Source of the DNA: CAYVFC01 sp964450715
Lineage (GTDB): Bacteria > Myxococcota_A > Polyangia > Polyangiales > JAFGIB01
DNA: 61,657 bases
Direction: 5' to 3'
Assembly (NCBI GenBank): GCA_964450715.1
Contig: CAYVFC010000035.1
Location: forward strand, 1-61,657
In this document: positions 37,279 to 44,550 of the stretch, in pieces
How the letters are laid out: each line of letters opens with the position of its first letter
How positions within the stretch are numbered: the stretch's first letter is position 1
Program-made: the position numbers and the translations under genes
Notes under the pieces: generated by a model
The model's database searches: none
Seen by the model: only the letters and a program-made list of their open reading frames with translations
What the model was told of the DNA's origin: nothing

Positions 37279-38946
37279 ATGGCGAACCTGATCAACGATA
37301 AGGTCAAGGCGGAGATTCGGGCCGCCCTCGGGCAGCTAAAGGCGCCGGTCCGGCTAGTGCTGTTCACCCAGAAGAATGCCTGCGGCGCCTGCGCCGAGCA
37401 GCAGGCGCTGCTCAAGTCCGTCGCGTCGCTTTCCAGGAAGCTGAAGCTCGAGGTACGCGAGCTGGTGGCTGACGCGGCCGAGGCCAGACGCCTGGGCATC
37501 GACAAGGTACCGGCCACTGCCATCATCGGCGAGCAGGACCACGGCATCCGCTTCTACGGGTTGACCGCGGGGTACGAGCTGCCCTCGCTGATCGAGGCCG
37601 TCCTCATGGTCTCGATTGGAAACGACGGGCTGGAGCCCGGGGTGGAGGCGGTCGCACGCGCTATCGAGGTGCCGGTCCATCTCGAGGTGATGGTCACTCT
37701 CACCTGTCCCTACTGCCCGCGCATGGTCCATCTCGCCCACCAGCTCGCCTTCGCCAACCCGCTAGTGCGTGCCGACATGATCGACTCGTCCGAGTTCCCT
37801 ACCCTGGTCGAGCGCTACCACGTCACCGGCGTCCCGCGCACCGTCATCAACGGGCGGGCGACCATCGACGGCGCGCTTGCAGCCGAGTCGGCCGCGCTGG
37901 AGATACTCCGAAACGTCGATCCGGCGGCCTACGAAAGGGTGGAGGCCGCCCTGCGCGAGGCGCGCGGCGAGCGGTTGGCCGTCCCGGCCGAGCCCGAGGT
38001 CGAATACGAGATGATCGTGGTAGGCGCCGGGCCGGCGGGGCTAACGGCCGCTCTGTACGCCGTGCGCAAGGGCAGGCGAGTCGCCATCATCGGCAAGCAG
38101 GTCGGCGGACAGATCAAGGACACCGCGACCATCGAGAACTGGCCGGGCGTGCCCGAGATCGGCGGCCGCGAGCTCGGCGAGCGCTTTCGCGACCACGTCG
38201 AGAGCTACCAGGTGGCGGGGCGCTACCACGTGCAGATCGCCCGGGTGCGCCGCTCATCCGACGGCTTCGAGGTCGAGGCGACAGACGGAACGCGCTTTCG
38301 CGGGCAGTCGGTCATCTACGCCGCGGGCAAGCAGTACCGCCGTCTCGGCGTTGCCGGCGAGGAGCGCTTCATCGGCCGCGGTGTGGCCTTCTGCGCGACC
38401 TGCGACGCGCCGCTGTTCCGCGACAAACGGGTAGCGGTGGTGGGCGGCGGCAACTCGGCGCTGACGGCGGTACGCGACCTGCACGGGTTCGCGCGCCAGA
38501 TCCACGTGGTGCAGAACCTGCCGCAGCTGACGGCGGACCCGGTGCTGGTGCGCCAGGTAGAGGCGATGAAGAACACCTCGCTTCACCTGGGCATGGAAGT
38601 ACACGGCTACCTGGGGGACGAGACGCTGACCGGCATTCGGCTGGCGTCCGCCGACGGCGAGCAGCGCTACGATCTGGCCGTGGACGGGGTCTTTCTCGAG
38701 ATCGGGCTGGTGCCCAACAGCGAGGCCGTGCGCGAGCTGCTCGAGCTCAACCCGGCGGGCGAGATCCCGGTCGAGCGCGACGGGTCGACCCGGGTGCCCG
38801 GACTGTTCGCCGCCGGGGACGTGACCGACGATCCCGACAAGCAGGTCGTGATCGCGGCCGGAGCCGGCGCGCGCGCCGCGTTAGCGGCCGACCGTTACCT
38901 GAGCGAGCTCGACGCGGCGTCAAAGTTAGGAGGCACCGCAAAATAA
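37279..38946 (+). CDS. thioredoxin reductase with N-terminal double-thioredoxin (PDO/AhpF-like) domain
   Basis: 555 aa. Residues 1-220 form two thioredoxin folds, each with a CxxC (CGAC 35-38; CPYC 143-146), as in protein disulfide oxidoreductases and the N terminus of AhpF. The remainder is a low-Mr thioredoxin reductase: FAD motif VVGAGPAGLTAALYA, redox centre FCATCDAP, NAD(P)H motif VVGGGNSALTA, and C-terminal FAAGDVTDDPDKQVVIAAGAGARAAL. It would relay electrons from NAD(P)H via FAD and CATC to its own CPYC. No AhpC gene is nearby. The last residues LGGTAK and the stop are supplied by the mobile element at 38926. Confidence 0.92.
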   Translation: MANLINDKVKAEIRAALGQLKAPVRLVLFTQKNACGACAEQQALLKSVASLSRKLKLEVRELVADAAEARRLGIDKVPATAIIGEQDHGIRFYGLTAGYELPSLIEAVLMVSIGNDGLEPGVEAVARAIEVPVHLEVMVTLTCPYCPRMVHLAHQLAFANPLVRADMIDSSEFPTLVERYHVTGVPRTVINGRATIDGALAAESAALEILRNVDPAAYERVEAALREARGERLAVPAEPEVEYEMIVVGAGPAGLTAALYAVRKGRRVAIIGKQVGGQIKDTATIENWPGVPEIGGRELGERFRDHVESYQVAGRYHVQIARVRRSSDGFEVEATDGTRFRGQSVIYAAGKQYRRLGVAGEERFIGRGVAFCATCDAPLFRDKRVAVVGGGNSALTAVRDLHGFARQIHVVQNLPQLTADPVLVRQVEAMKNTSLHLGMEVHGYLGDETLTGIRLASADGEQRYDLAVDGVFLEIGLVPNSEAVRELLELNPAGEIPVERDGSTRVPGLFAAGDVTDDPDKQVVIAAGAGARAALAADRYLSELDAASKLGGTAK

Positions 38947-39108
38947 ACGCTCCGAGACCGGGCGCGCCGACGGAGCGCAATCGCGAGCGCGCCCGGAGGA
39001 AAAAACGCAGGAATAGCAGCGCTATTTCGAGGTTTTTCCGAGGACGAAAGCCGCGAGTGCGCCCGTCCGCGCGGCCGCAACCGGATCGTTTATTTTGCGG
39101 TGCCTCCT
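38926..39108. mobile_element. MITE-like palindromic element, copy 2
   Basis: Same family as 44-229: identical TTAGGAGGCACCGCAAAATA ends, a nearly identical interior with a few substitutions and a 1-bp A-run difference. It is inserted at the 3' end of the thioredoxin reductase gene; the TAA at 38944-38946, inside the left inverted repeat, terminates that gene. Confidence 0.85.
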
Positions 39109-39270
39109 TAGGGTCCGTGACAAAATAACTCGATCAGATTTCGGAGCGCGACGGCCCCGGATGCAAGGCGCGACGACGAGAAATATTGGGGATATTTTGA
39201 GGAGGTGCAACGCAGCAGCCGGGCCCGTCCCGCCCGAAAGATGGATGAGTTACTTTGTCACGGACCCTAA
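39108..39270. mobile_element. second MITE-like family, 163 bp
   Basis: Terminal inverted repeats start TTAGGGTCCGTGACAAAATA and close with the reverse complement at 39247-39270 (one mismatch in 24). It shares the TTA at 39108-39110 with the end of the preceding element, so the two are exactly abutting. The interior also has a core hairpin (AAATATTGGGGATATTT) followed by GAGGAGG, the same architecture as the other family. Confidence 0.8.
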
Positions 39271-39313
39271 CTGCTACTTTTCAACCCAGGGTGGGCAAAA
39301 CCGCGCGGGCCGG

Positions 39314-39823
39314 TCAGGCCATGGTGACGCGAATCACCTTCACCGGCGTGACCGGGCGGTCGCCGCGGCCGGTGCGGACGTTGTTGATGGTCGTGACCAC
39401 GTCCATACCGCTGGTGACCTTGCCGAAAACGGGATGCTTGGACTGACCCGGAGTGAAGAAGTCCAGGTAGGCGTTGTGCACGACGTTGATGAAGAACTGG
39501 CAACTGCCCGTATTCGGTCCGGCGTTCGCCATGGAGAGGGTGCCGGGCTCGTTCGAGAGCTTGTGCTCGGGCGGATGCTCGTCGGCGATGGGACCGTGGG
39601 GGGATTTCCCGGTTCCGGCCAGCGGGCTATCGGGATCCTTGCTGTGGGGGCAACCGAACTGGTTCATGAAGTTGGCGATCACCCGGTGGAAGTGCAGGCC
39701 GTCGTAGAAGCCCTCGTTGACCAGACGCACGAAGTTGTTGGCCGTGATCGGCATCTTGTCCACGAAGATCTCGGCCTCGAAATTACCCATGGAGGTTTCG
39801 AATTTTGCGATGGGATTTGTCAT
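39314..39823 (-). CDS. cyclophilin-type peptidyl-prolyl isomerase
   Basis: 169 aa, no signal peptide, so a cytoplasmic PpiB-type enzyme. Active-site landmarks: FHRVIANFMNQFGCPH (Arg, Phe, Met, Gln), GTLSMANAGPNTGSCQFFINV, and HPVFGKVTSGMDVV. The Trp/His typical for cyclosporin binding is not present, as in many bacterial cyclophilins. It catalyses cis-trans isomerisation of X-Pro bonds. Its 3' end faces the two palindromic elements after the thioredoxin reductase gene. Confidence 0.93.
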   Translation of the reverse strand: MTNPIAKFETSMGNFEAEIFVDKMPITANNFVRLVNEGFYDGLHFHRVIANFMNQFGCPHSKDPDSPLAGTGKSPHGPIADEHPPEHKLSNEPGTLSMANAGPNTGSCQFFINVVHNAYLDFFTPGQSKHPVFGKVTSGMDVVTTINNVRTGRGDRPVTPVKVIRVTMA

Positions 39824-39881
39824 ACTCAGGGGATACCGCGCGAGCCGGGCGCGATCAAGGGTCGTCGCCCCGGGCTCCGGC

Positions 39882-41336
39882 TCAACGACCGGGCTCGCCC
39901 GGGTGCGCTGCCGTTTTCGCCCCGGAATCCGCCGGCCTCGTCCCGCCGGCTCCGCCCGGCGGAGGCGAACCGAAGAGCAGCGAAAGCGCGATGAGAGAGC
40001 CCACCAGCAGCACGACCGCCGAGCCGATGGAAAACAATCCCGTGGCCAGCCCCCTGCGGTCGTGGCTGGCCATCGCCGTGCGATACAGCGAGATCTGCTC
40101 GTCCTTGCCCTGAAGCTCCTCGGCTACCTTGCCAATCCGTTCGCGCTCGGCCGGCGCGATCAGCTCGAGCTGCAGCTCGTATCCGCGGCGCCCCAACGCC
40201 GCCATGGCGCTGTCGAGCTCTTTCTGCGCCTCTTGTCGCTCCGCTTCCCGACGTTCGGCGCTCTTCATGCGCTGTGCCAGCTGGGCCTTGCGCTTGAGGT
40301 GAAGCTCCTGCACCTTCTTCTCCGCATCGCGAAGCTCGACCTTCATCTCCTCCAGGTCGATCCGCAGGCCGTCCATCTCCTGCGCCAGCTGCTCGAGCTG
40401 CGCGTTCTTAGCCTGCAGATCCCTCTGAACCCGACGCAGCCAGTCCTGGTCTGCTTCCCCTTTTTCGCCCTTTAAGTGCTCCCTGTGCCACTGTTCCGCG
40501 GCGCGGATTTCCGCTTCTATCCCCTTCTTCTGCTCCTCGCGCTTGGCGACCTCTGCCAGCAGGCGCGCTTGTTCGGCCCGGAAGGGCTCCGTATCCTTCT
40601 GCGTGTGAAAGATGGTTTCTACGACGTACTCCATCTCTTGTGATACGGATTCCCTGACGCGCTGGTCCTTTTCCAGCGCCAGCCGGATTCTCTCGTCCGC
40701 GTCTGCCACCGCTATCAGCTCGTCGCGGCAGGCGGCCAGCGCCGCATCTCCGCGTTGCTCGTACAGCGACGCACCCGCTTGGCGACACACCGCGTCGAAG
40801 CGCGACTTCACGGTGCTCCGCTCGACCCCGAGCCCTCGCAGCGCCAGAAAAAGCCAGATCTTCCGCCAGAGAACCCAGAACGTATACAGAGCCGCCTCGG
40901 ATACGCTCGCCGGCGGCTCCCCGTAGTCGGCTATCCTTCGCGCCTTGTCCTGTTCGCTCTGCTCCACCTGCTGCTCGATCTCACTCTTCCGCGCCCGCTC
41001 CTGGTGAGGCGACTCGGCGGCCAGCTCCAGCTCGTCGTCCAGCTCCCAGGGGTTGCCGCCTTGTCCGTCGAGATCCCAGCCGGGTTGCTTGCCTTCATCA
41101 CCTCCGCCGAGAGCCGGAGGGAGATCCTCGTAGTTTCCACCCAGTGCCGGTGGGAGATCCTCATAACCTCCACCCAGTGCCGGTGGGAGATCCTCTGCGG
41201 ACGCCCCCTCGGCTCCGAAAAATTCGTCCGCGTCCAGCTCGGTTAGCTCTTCCAGATCCGCGAGCGTCTCTCCGCATCTCGAGCAACGGATCGCCCCTCG
41301 CGGCAACGGGGCGCGACATCGGCTGCAACGGTTCAT
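39882..41336 (-). CDS. zinc-ribbon coiled-coil membrane protein
   Basis: 484 aa. The N terminus is a zinc ribbon (CSRC...CSRC, residues 4-22), then an acidic stretch with tandem EDLPPALGG units (three copies), a Glu/Gln/Arg-rich coiled coil over most of the protein, and one C-terminal transmembrane helix (GLFSIGSAVVLLVGSLIALSLLF) before a Pro/Gly/Ala tail. A segment with FWVLWRKIWLFLALRGLGVE may contact membrane. Function unknown; the layout suggests a tail-anchored cytoplasmic scaffold. At DNA level the EDLPPALGG repeats are 33-bp near-identical units (41121-41186). Confidence 0.7.
   Translation of the reverse strand: MNRCSRCRAPLPRGAIRCSRCGETLADLEELTELDADEFFGAEGASAEDLPPALGGGYEDLPPALGGNYEDLPPALGGGDEGKQPGWDLDGQGGNPWELDDELELAAESPHQERARKSEIEQQVEQSEQDKARRIADYGEPPASVSEAALYTFWVLWRKIWLFLALRGLGVERSTVKSRFDAVCRQAGASLYEQRGDAALAACRDELIAVADADERIRLALEKDQRVRESVSQEMEYVVETIFHTQKDTEPFRAEQARLLAEVAKREEQKKGIEAEIRAAEQWHREHLKGEKGEADQDWLRRVQRDLQAKNAQLEQLAQEMDGLRIDLEEMKVELRDAEKKVQELHLKRKAQLAQRMKSAERREAERQEAQKELDSAMAALGRRGYELQLELIAPAERERIGKVAEELQGKDEQISLYRTAMASHDRRGLATGLFSIGSAVVLLVGSLIALSLLFGSPPPGGAGGTRPADSGAKTAAHPGEPGR
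41121..41186 (-). repeat. 33-bp tandem repeat (two near-identical units)
   Basis: Units 41121-41153 and 41154-41186 differ at about five positions, with partial units on either side; they encode the EDLPPALGG repeats of the zinc-ribbon protein. Copy number could vary between strains. Confidence 0.8.
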
Positions 41337-41356
41337 CCGCGGACCGCTCCCCTCAT

Positions 41357-42079
41357 CTAGCGATAGGTTACCAAACTGTCGTCGACGAAATGCGGGGTGA
41401 GGTTGAACCCGGTCAAGGTGAGCTTGTCGCCGCTATAGATGAATTCCGTCAGGCTGGCATTCTTGATCACCCATTGCTGGGCCAGGGCCTTGCGATCGGA
41501 GATATCGAGCGCGTACCCGAGCAGGGTGGAGATGGCGCCACCCGAGGTGAAGACCGCCACCCGCTTGCCGCTGGGATAGCGCGAACGAATGCGCTGCAGC
41601 CCGGCGATCACCCGCTCGCGAAAGCCGTGCCAGCTCTCCATGCCCTCGATCTCGCTGCCGCCCTCGACCCAACAGTCCAGGACGATCTCGAACGAACGCT
41701 GAAAAGCCTTTCTTCCCTCTGCCGAGGCGTCGCCGAGCTGGGGGGTGCGTTCGAGGATCTCGCGCAACCGCGCGTCCTGCTGCAGCAGGCGGGGGTAGAG
41801 CTGGCCCATGATGCCGGCGGCATCGTACTCGTTGAAGGCCTCGTCGATGCCCTGGTCGGGAAAGGGGTGCCCGGCGCGCTGGTAAGCCTGCCCGACGATG
41901 CGCTGGGTCTGCTGCTGCCGCTGCTGTTCGCCGGAATAGACCGCGTCAAAAGCGAGCGCCCGTCCGGCCCAGTGGATGCCGAGCAGCTCGGCCTGGCGAA
42001 CCCCGGTCTCGGAGAGCCGGTCGTAGTCGTGGGTACCGAAGCAGGCCTGTCCGTGCCTGACCAGGATCAAGGTGCTCAT
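41357..42079 (-). CDS. histidine phosphatase superfamily (phosphoglycerate-mutase-like)
   Basis: 240 aa. The catalytic motif LILVRHGQACFGTHDYDRLSETGVRQAELLG starts at residue 4, with the RHG histidine. VYSGEQQRQQQTQRIV is the 'S...R..qTa' landmark, and VFTSGGAISTLLGYAL sits where the second His ('vsHg..i') normally lies; here it is S-G-G, so the second catalytic His appears to be missing. Comparable proteins are broad-specificity phosphatases; the substitution leaves activity open. It lies 20 nt from the zinc-ribbon gene on the same strand. Confidence 0.8.
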   Translation of the reverse strand: MSTLILVRHGQACFGTHDYDRLSETGVRQAELLGIHWAGRALAFDAVYSGEQQRQQQTQRIVGQAYQRAGHPFPDQGIDEAFNEYDAAGIMGQLYPRLLQQDARLREILERTPQLGDASAEGRKAFQRSFEIVLDCWVEGGSEIEGMESWHGFRERVIAGLQRIRSRYPSGKRVAVFTSGGAISTLLGYALDISDRKALAQQWVIKNASLTEFIYSGDKLTLTGFNLTPHFVDDSLVTYR

Positions 42080-42191
42080 GGCCTGGCGCGGCAGTATATC
42101 GGTATCGCGCCGGCGAAGGAAGGCCGGGCAAGCGCACGCGAGGAGCGGGAAGCGCAGGAGGCGCCTCTCCGCTCGCTCCCTCTACTCGTCC

Positions 42192-43598
42192 TCAGTTGAG
42201 CCGGCTGTTGTGACCGTAGGAGAAATCGCTCGCGTTGCACAGGCCGCAGTTGTCACCGATGAACATCTTCTTGGCCTCTTCGTCACCGTGCAGCATCCAG
42301 TCCCACCAGGCCACGGTGACCTCCCATACCCGCTCCGGCTGCATCATGAGAACCAGGTGTCCGGTGGAATGACCGGTGGTTACCAGGACCTCGTGGTGGT
42401 AGAGCCAGGCACCGGGCTGGCTGGCGTCATTGGTATCCGACTCCATGCCGCTCGCTCCGGGGTCGGTCGTGTCACGCTCGGCGCGAACGTTCAGGAAGGG
42501 CTTTTCCTCGGAGACGCCGCCGTTCCAGAGGATGACGGCCTTGACCCGCGGGTCGCTGGCAACGTTGCGCGTGGCCGAGGCTCCCTGGGAGTGGCCCATG
42601 GCGCCTATCTTGTCGAGATCGAGCTTCTGGTAAAAGACGCTGTTGGAATTGTCGTTGAGGTACTCCGCGTAGTCGATGGCGCGCGTCTGCACATCGTCGG
42701 TGGGTGAGGTGTTGGTCCAGGTCGAGTTGGAGGCGATGATCACGTAGCCGTACGAGGCCACGGTGCCGAGAAACACGGCATAACCGTGGGTGAGCCCGCA
42801 AGTGCCATTGGCCCAGGAGATGACCGGGTACTTCTCGCCATCCTTCATACAAGCCGGCCGGAAGATGGTGTACAGGCTGTTGTCGAGGTCCCGGGTGTTC
42901 CTGAGATTGTCGTTCACCTCCAGGGGTTCCATAAAGGTGTCGATGCCGCCACTGACGCAGATGAGCTCCGCGGCCAGATTGTAGTCATCGTTCTCGAACT
43001 CGGTGCCCGCGCCCTCGTTCCACTCGACTCTTCCCCCGTAGGGCCCTCCGGAAACGGTTACCGGGCCGTGGGTACCGCCGTCCAGAAGAGGTATGGGAAT
43101 GAACTCCAGGTCCTTGCAGGACACCTCCATCTCCGCCGCCGTGTCCATCTCCAGCGACTTGCAGAGCGGAACGAGGTCCGCGATACACTGATCGAACTTG
43201 GGATCGCTGCTGCCGTCCGTGCCCGCGTCGCCGTCCGTGCCCGCGTCGCCGTCCGTGCCCGCGTCGCCGTCCGTGCCCGCGTCGCCGTCCGTGCTCGCGT
43301 CGCCGTCCGTGCTCGCGTCGCCGCCGACGCCGTCCGCATTCACGCCGCCGGTGTCGGCAACAGCCCCGGGGACGTCATCGGTAACCACGGGGGTCGCGCC
43401 ACCCTCGCCGGCGAGCGTTCCTGCCGCGCCGCCCGCGCCGGCGGCCGGAAAGCCGCCCATGCCGCCGATATACTCCCCCCCGGCTCCGCCGTTTTCCGTT
43501 GGCGCGCGCTCTTTGTCGCAGGCCACCAGGCCGACCGCCAGAACCAATGCCACGACCGCAGGCAGGCCGAAAACCGAAGAAATCCCGATGTGCTTCAT
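42192..43598 (-). CDS. alpha/beta-hydrolase lipoprotein with VNTR linker
   Basis: 468 aa. Lipoprotein signal with Cys27 (VGLVAC), then GGAGG-type linker and six D-G/S-D-A-G/S-T hexapeptides encoded by an 18-bp VNTR. The C-terminal ~300 aa are an alpha/beta hydrolase related to PETase/dienelactone-hydrolase-type proteins: VISWANGTCGLTHGYAV (oxyanion region), MGHSQGASATRNVA (nucleophile Ser), VLVTTGHSTGHL (candidate His). Cysteines before the domain (CIADLVPLC, SCKD) probably form disulfides. AAGGAG is 9 nt from the ATG. Secreted esterase is the best guess. Confidence 0.8.
   Translation of the reverse strand: MKHIGISSVFGLPAVVALVLAVGLVACDKERAPTENGGAGGEYIGGMGGFPAAGAGGAAGTLAGEGGATPVVTDDVPGAVADTGGVNADGVGGDASTDGDASTDGDAGTDGDAGTDGDAGTDGDAGTDGSSDPKFDQCIADLVPLCKSLEMDTAAEMEVSCKDLEFIPIPLLDGGTHGPVTVSGGPYGGRVEWNEGAGTEFENDDYNLAAELICVSGGIDTFMEPLEVNDNLRNTRDLDNSLYTIFRPACMKDGEKYPVISWANGTCGLTHGYAVFLGTVASYGYVIIASNSTWTNTSPTDDVQTRAIDYAEYLNDNSNSVFYQKLDLDKIGAMGHSQGASATRNVASDPRVKAVILWNGGVSEEKPFLNVRAERDTTDPGASGMESDTNDASQPGAWLYHHEVLVTTGHSTGHLVLMMQPERVWEVTVAWWDWMLHGDEEAKKMFIGDNCGLCNASDFSYGHNSRLN
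43212..43319 (-). repeat. 18-bp minisatellite, six units
   Basis: Six head-to-tail 18-bp units; the first four on the plus strand are identical and the last two share one C-to-T change. On the coding strand the unit GACGCGGGCACGGACGGC encodes Asp-Ala-Gly-Thr-Asp-Gly. In-frame expansion or contraction would vary the length of the lipoprotein's stalk. Confidence 0.95.
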
Positions 43599-43782
43599 TG
43601 AAAAATGCTCCTTGCTGTCTCTGTCCGTTTGCGGCGCCGATCCGGGTGCCGAAAACCGCCTATCGCCAATTCGGGCCCTAATCCTAGGATGTGTGAAACG
43701 GGGTTACATTGCCGTACATGCCAATCGACTATCATTTCGAGACAACCATGCGTTTTTGAACCGCCCGGAAGAGCGACCGAGT

Positions 43783-43815
43783 AAAAAAATACCGCCGGCA
43801 CTGGGGGCCGGCGGT
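43783..43815 (-). terminator. textbook intrinsic terminator in a divergent region
   Basis: On the minus strand ACCGCCGGC (43807-43815) pairs perfectly with 43791-43799 around a 7-nt loop and is followed by A and seven U residues. It lies 185 nt upstream of the start of the lipoprotein gene at 43598 and points toward it, with no minus-strand gene before it. It therefore ends either an attenuated leader or a small RNA. Confidence 0.75.
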
Positions 43816-43865
43816 TGGAAAGCAGGACGCTCGGAGCGATAAAGGGGGAAAAGAGGAACACCGAG

Positions 43866-44468
43866 ATGATCGTGAAACAGCTCCCCATGGGATACCTGGA
43901 CAACTTCAGCTACCTGGTCGGATGCGAGAAGACGAAAAAGGCGCTGGTAATCGATCCTGCCCCGCCTTCGGACCGGATCATGGCGGCGGCCGCGGAAATG
44001 GGCCTGACCATCGAGATGATCGTCAATACCCACGGCCACGGTGACCACACGGCGGGCAACGCCGAGCTGAAGGAGAAGACCGGAGCGCGCATCTACATCC
44101 ACCAGCGCGACGCGGACCGCTATCGCGGTGCCGACGTCCTCTTAAAGGACGAATCGCCGCTGCAACTGGGGGAGGTCTCGATCCGGGTCATCCACACGCC
44201 GGGCCATACCCCGGGCGGTATTTGCCTCTATGCAGAGGGGAACCTGTTCACGGGCGACACCCTGTTCGTGGGCGACAGCGGCCGGACCGATCTGCCCGGC
44301 GGCCACCGTCCGACCCTGGGCGCATCCATTCGCCGCTTGATGGAGCTACCCGAAGATACGGTAGTCTGGCCCGGTCATAACTACGGTCCCAAACCATCGT
44401 CCACCCTGGGGTGGGAAAAGCGCAACAACGTGAACGCGCGCGAGTACGGTTACTACGTGGAGGAGTAG
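43866..44468 (+). CDS. metallo-beta-lactamase-fold hydrolase (glyoxalase-II-like)
   Basis: 200 aa. The metal-binding set is complete: NTHGHGDHTAGN (H-x-H-x-D-H), IHTPGHTPGG (His), FTGDTLFVGDSGRTDLPGG (bridging Asp), VWPGHNYGP (last His). The short length and absence of the glyoxalase II C-terminal helical domain match YcbL-type thioesterases or the persulfide-dioxygenase branch. Cytoplasmic. The start at 43866 follows AGAGGAA; the upstream extension to 43815 would overlap the terminator hairpin. Confidence 0.88.
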   Translation: MIVKQLPMGYLDNFSYLVGCEKTKKALVIDPAPPSDRIMAAAAEMGLTIEMIVNTHGHGDHTAGNAELKEKTGARIYIHQRDADRYRGADVLLKDESPLQLGEVSIRVIHTPGHTPGGICLYAEGNLFTGDTLFVGDSGRTDLPGGHRPTLGASIRRLMELPEDTVVWPGHNYGPKPSSTLGWEKRNNVNAREYGYYVEE

Positions 44469-44487
44469 CGATGCCGCTGAAAAGAAG

Positions 44488-44513
44488 AGCCCGGCCGTTT
44501 CCGGCCGGGCTCG
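44488..44513. terminator. bidirectional terminator between convergent genes
   Basis: GAGCCCGGCCG (44488-44498) pairs perfectly with 44503-44513 across a TTTC loop. In the minus direction CUUCUUUUC follows the stem, giving a reasonable terminator for the lipoprotein gene ending at 44551; the plus-strand hydrolase gene ends 20 nt before it. Confidence 0.75.
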
Positions 44514-44550
44514 GTTTCGGGGTAAGCGAAACGTGTCGCGGGTCCGTCCT

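Noticed and set aside
43212..43319. Regular 18-bp repeats considered as CRISPR
   Set aside because: Units are head to tail with no spacers and are in frame within a gene.
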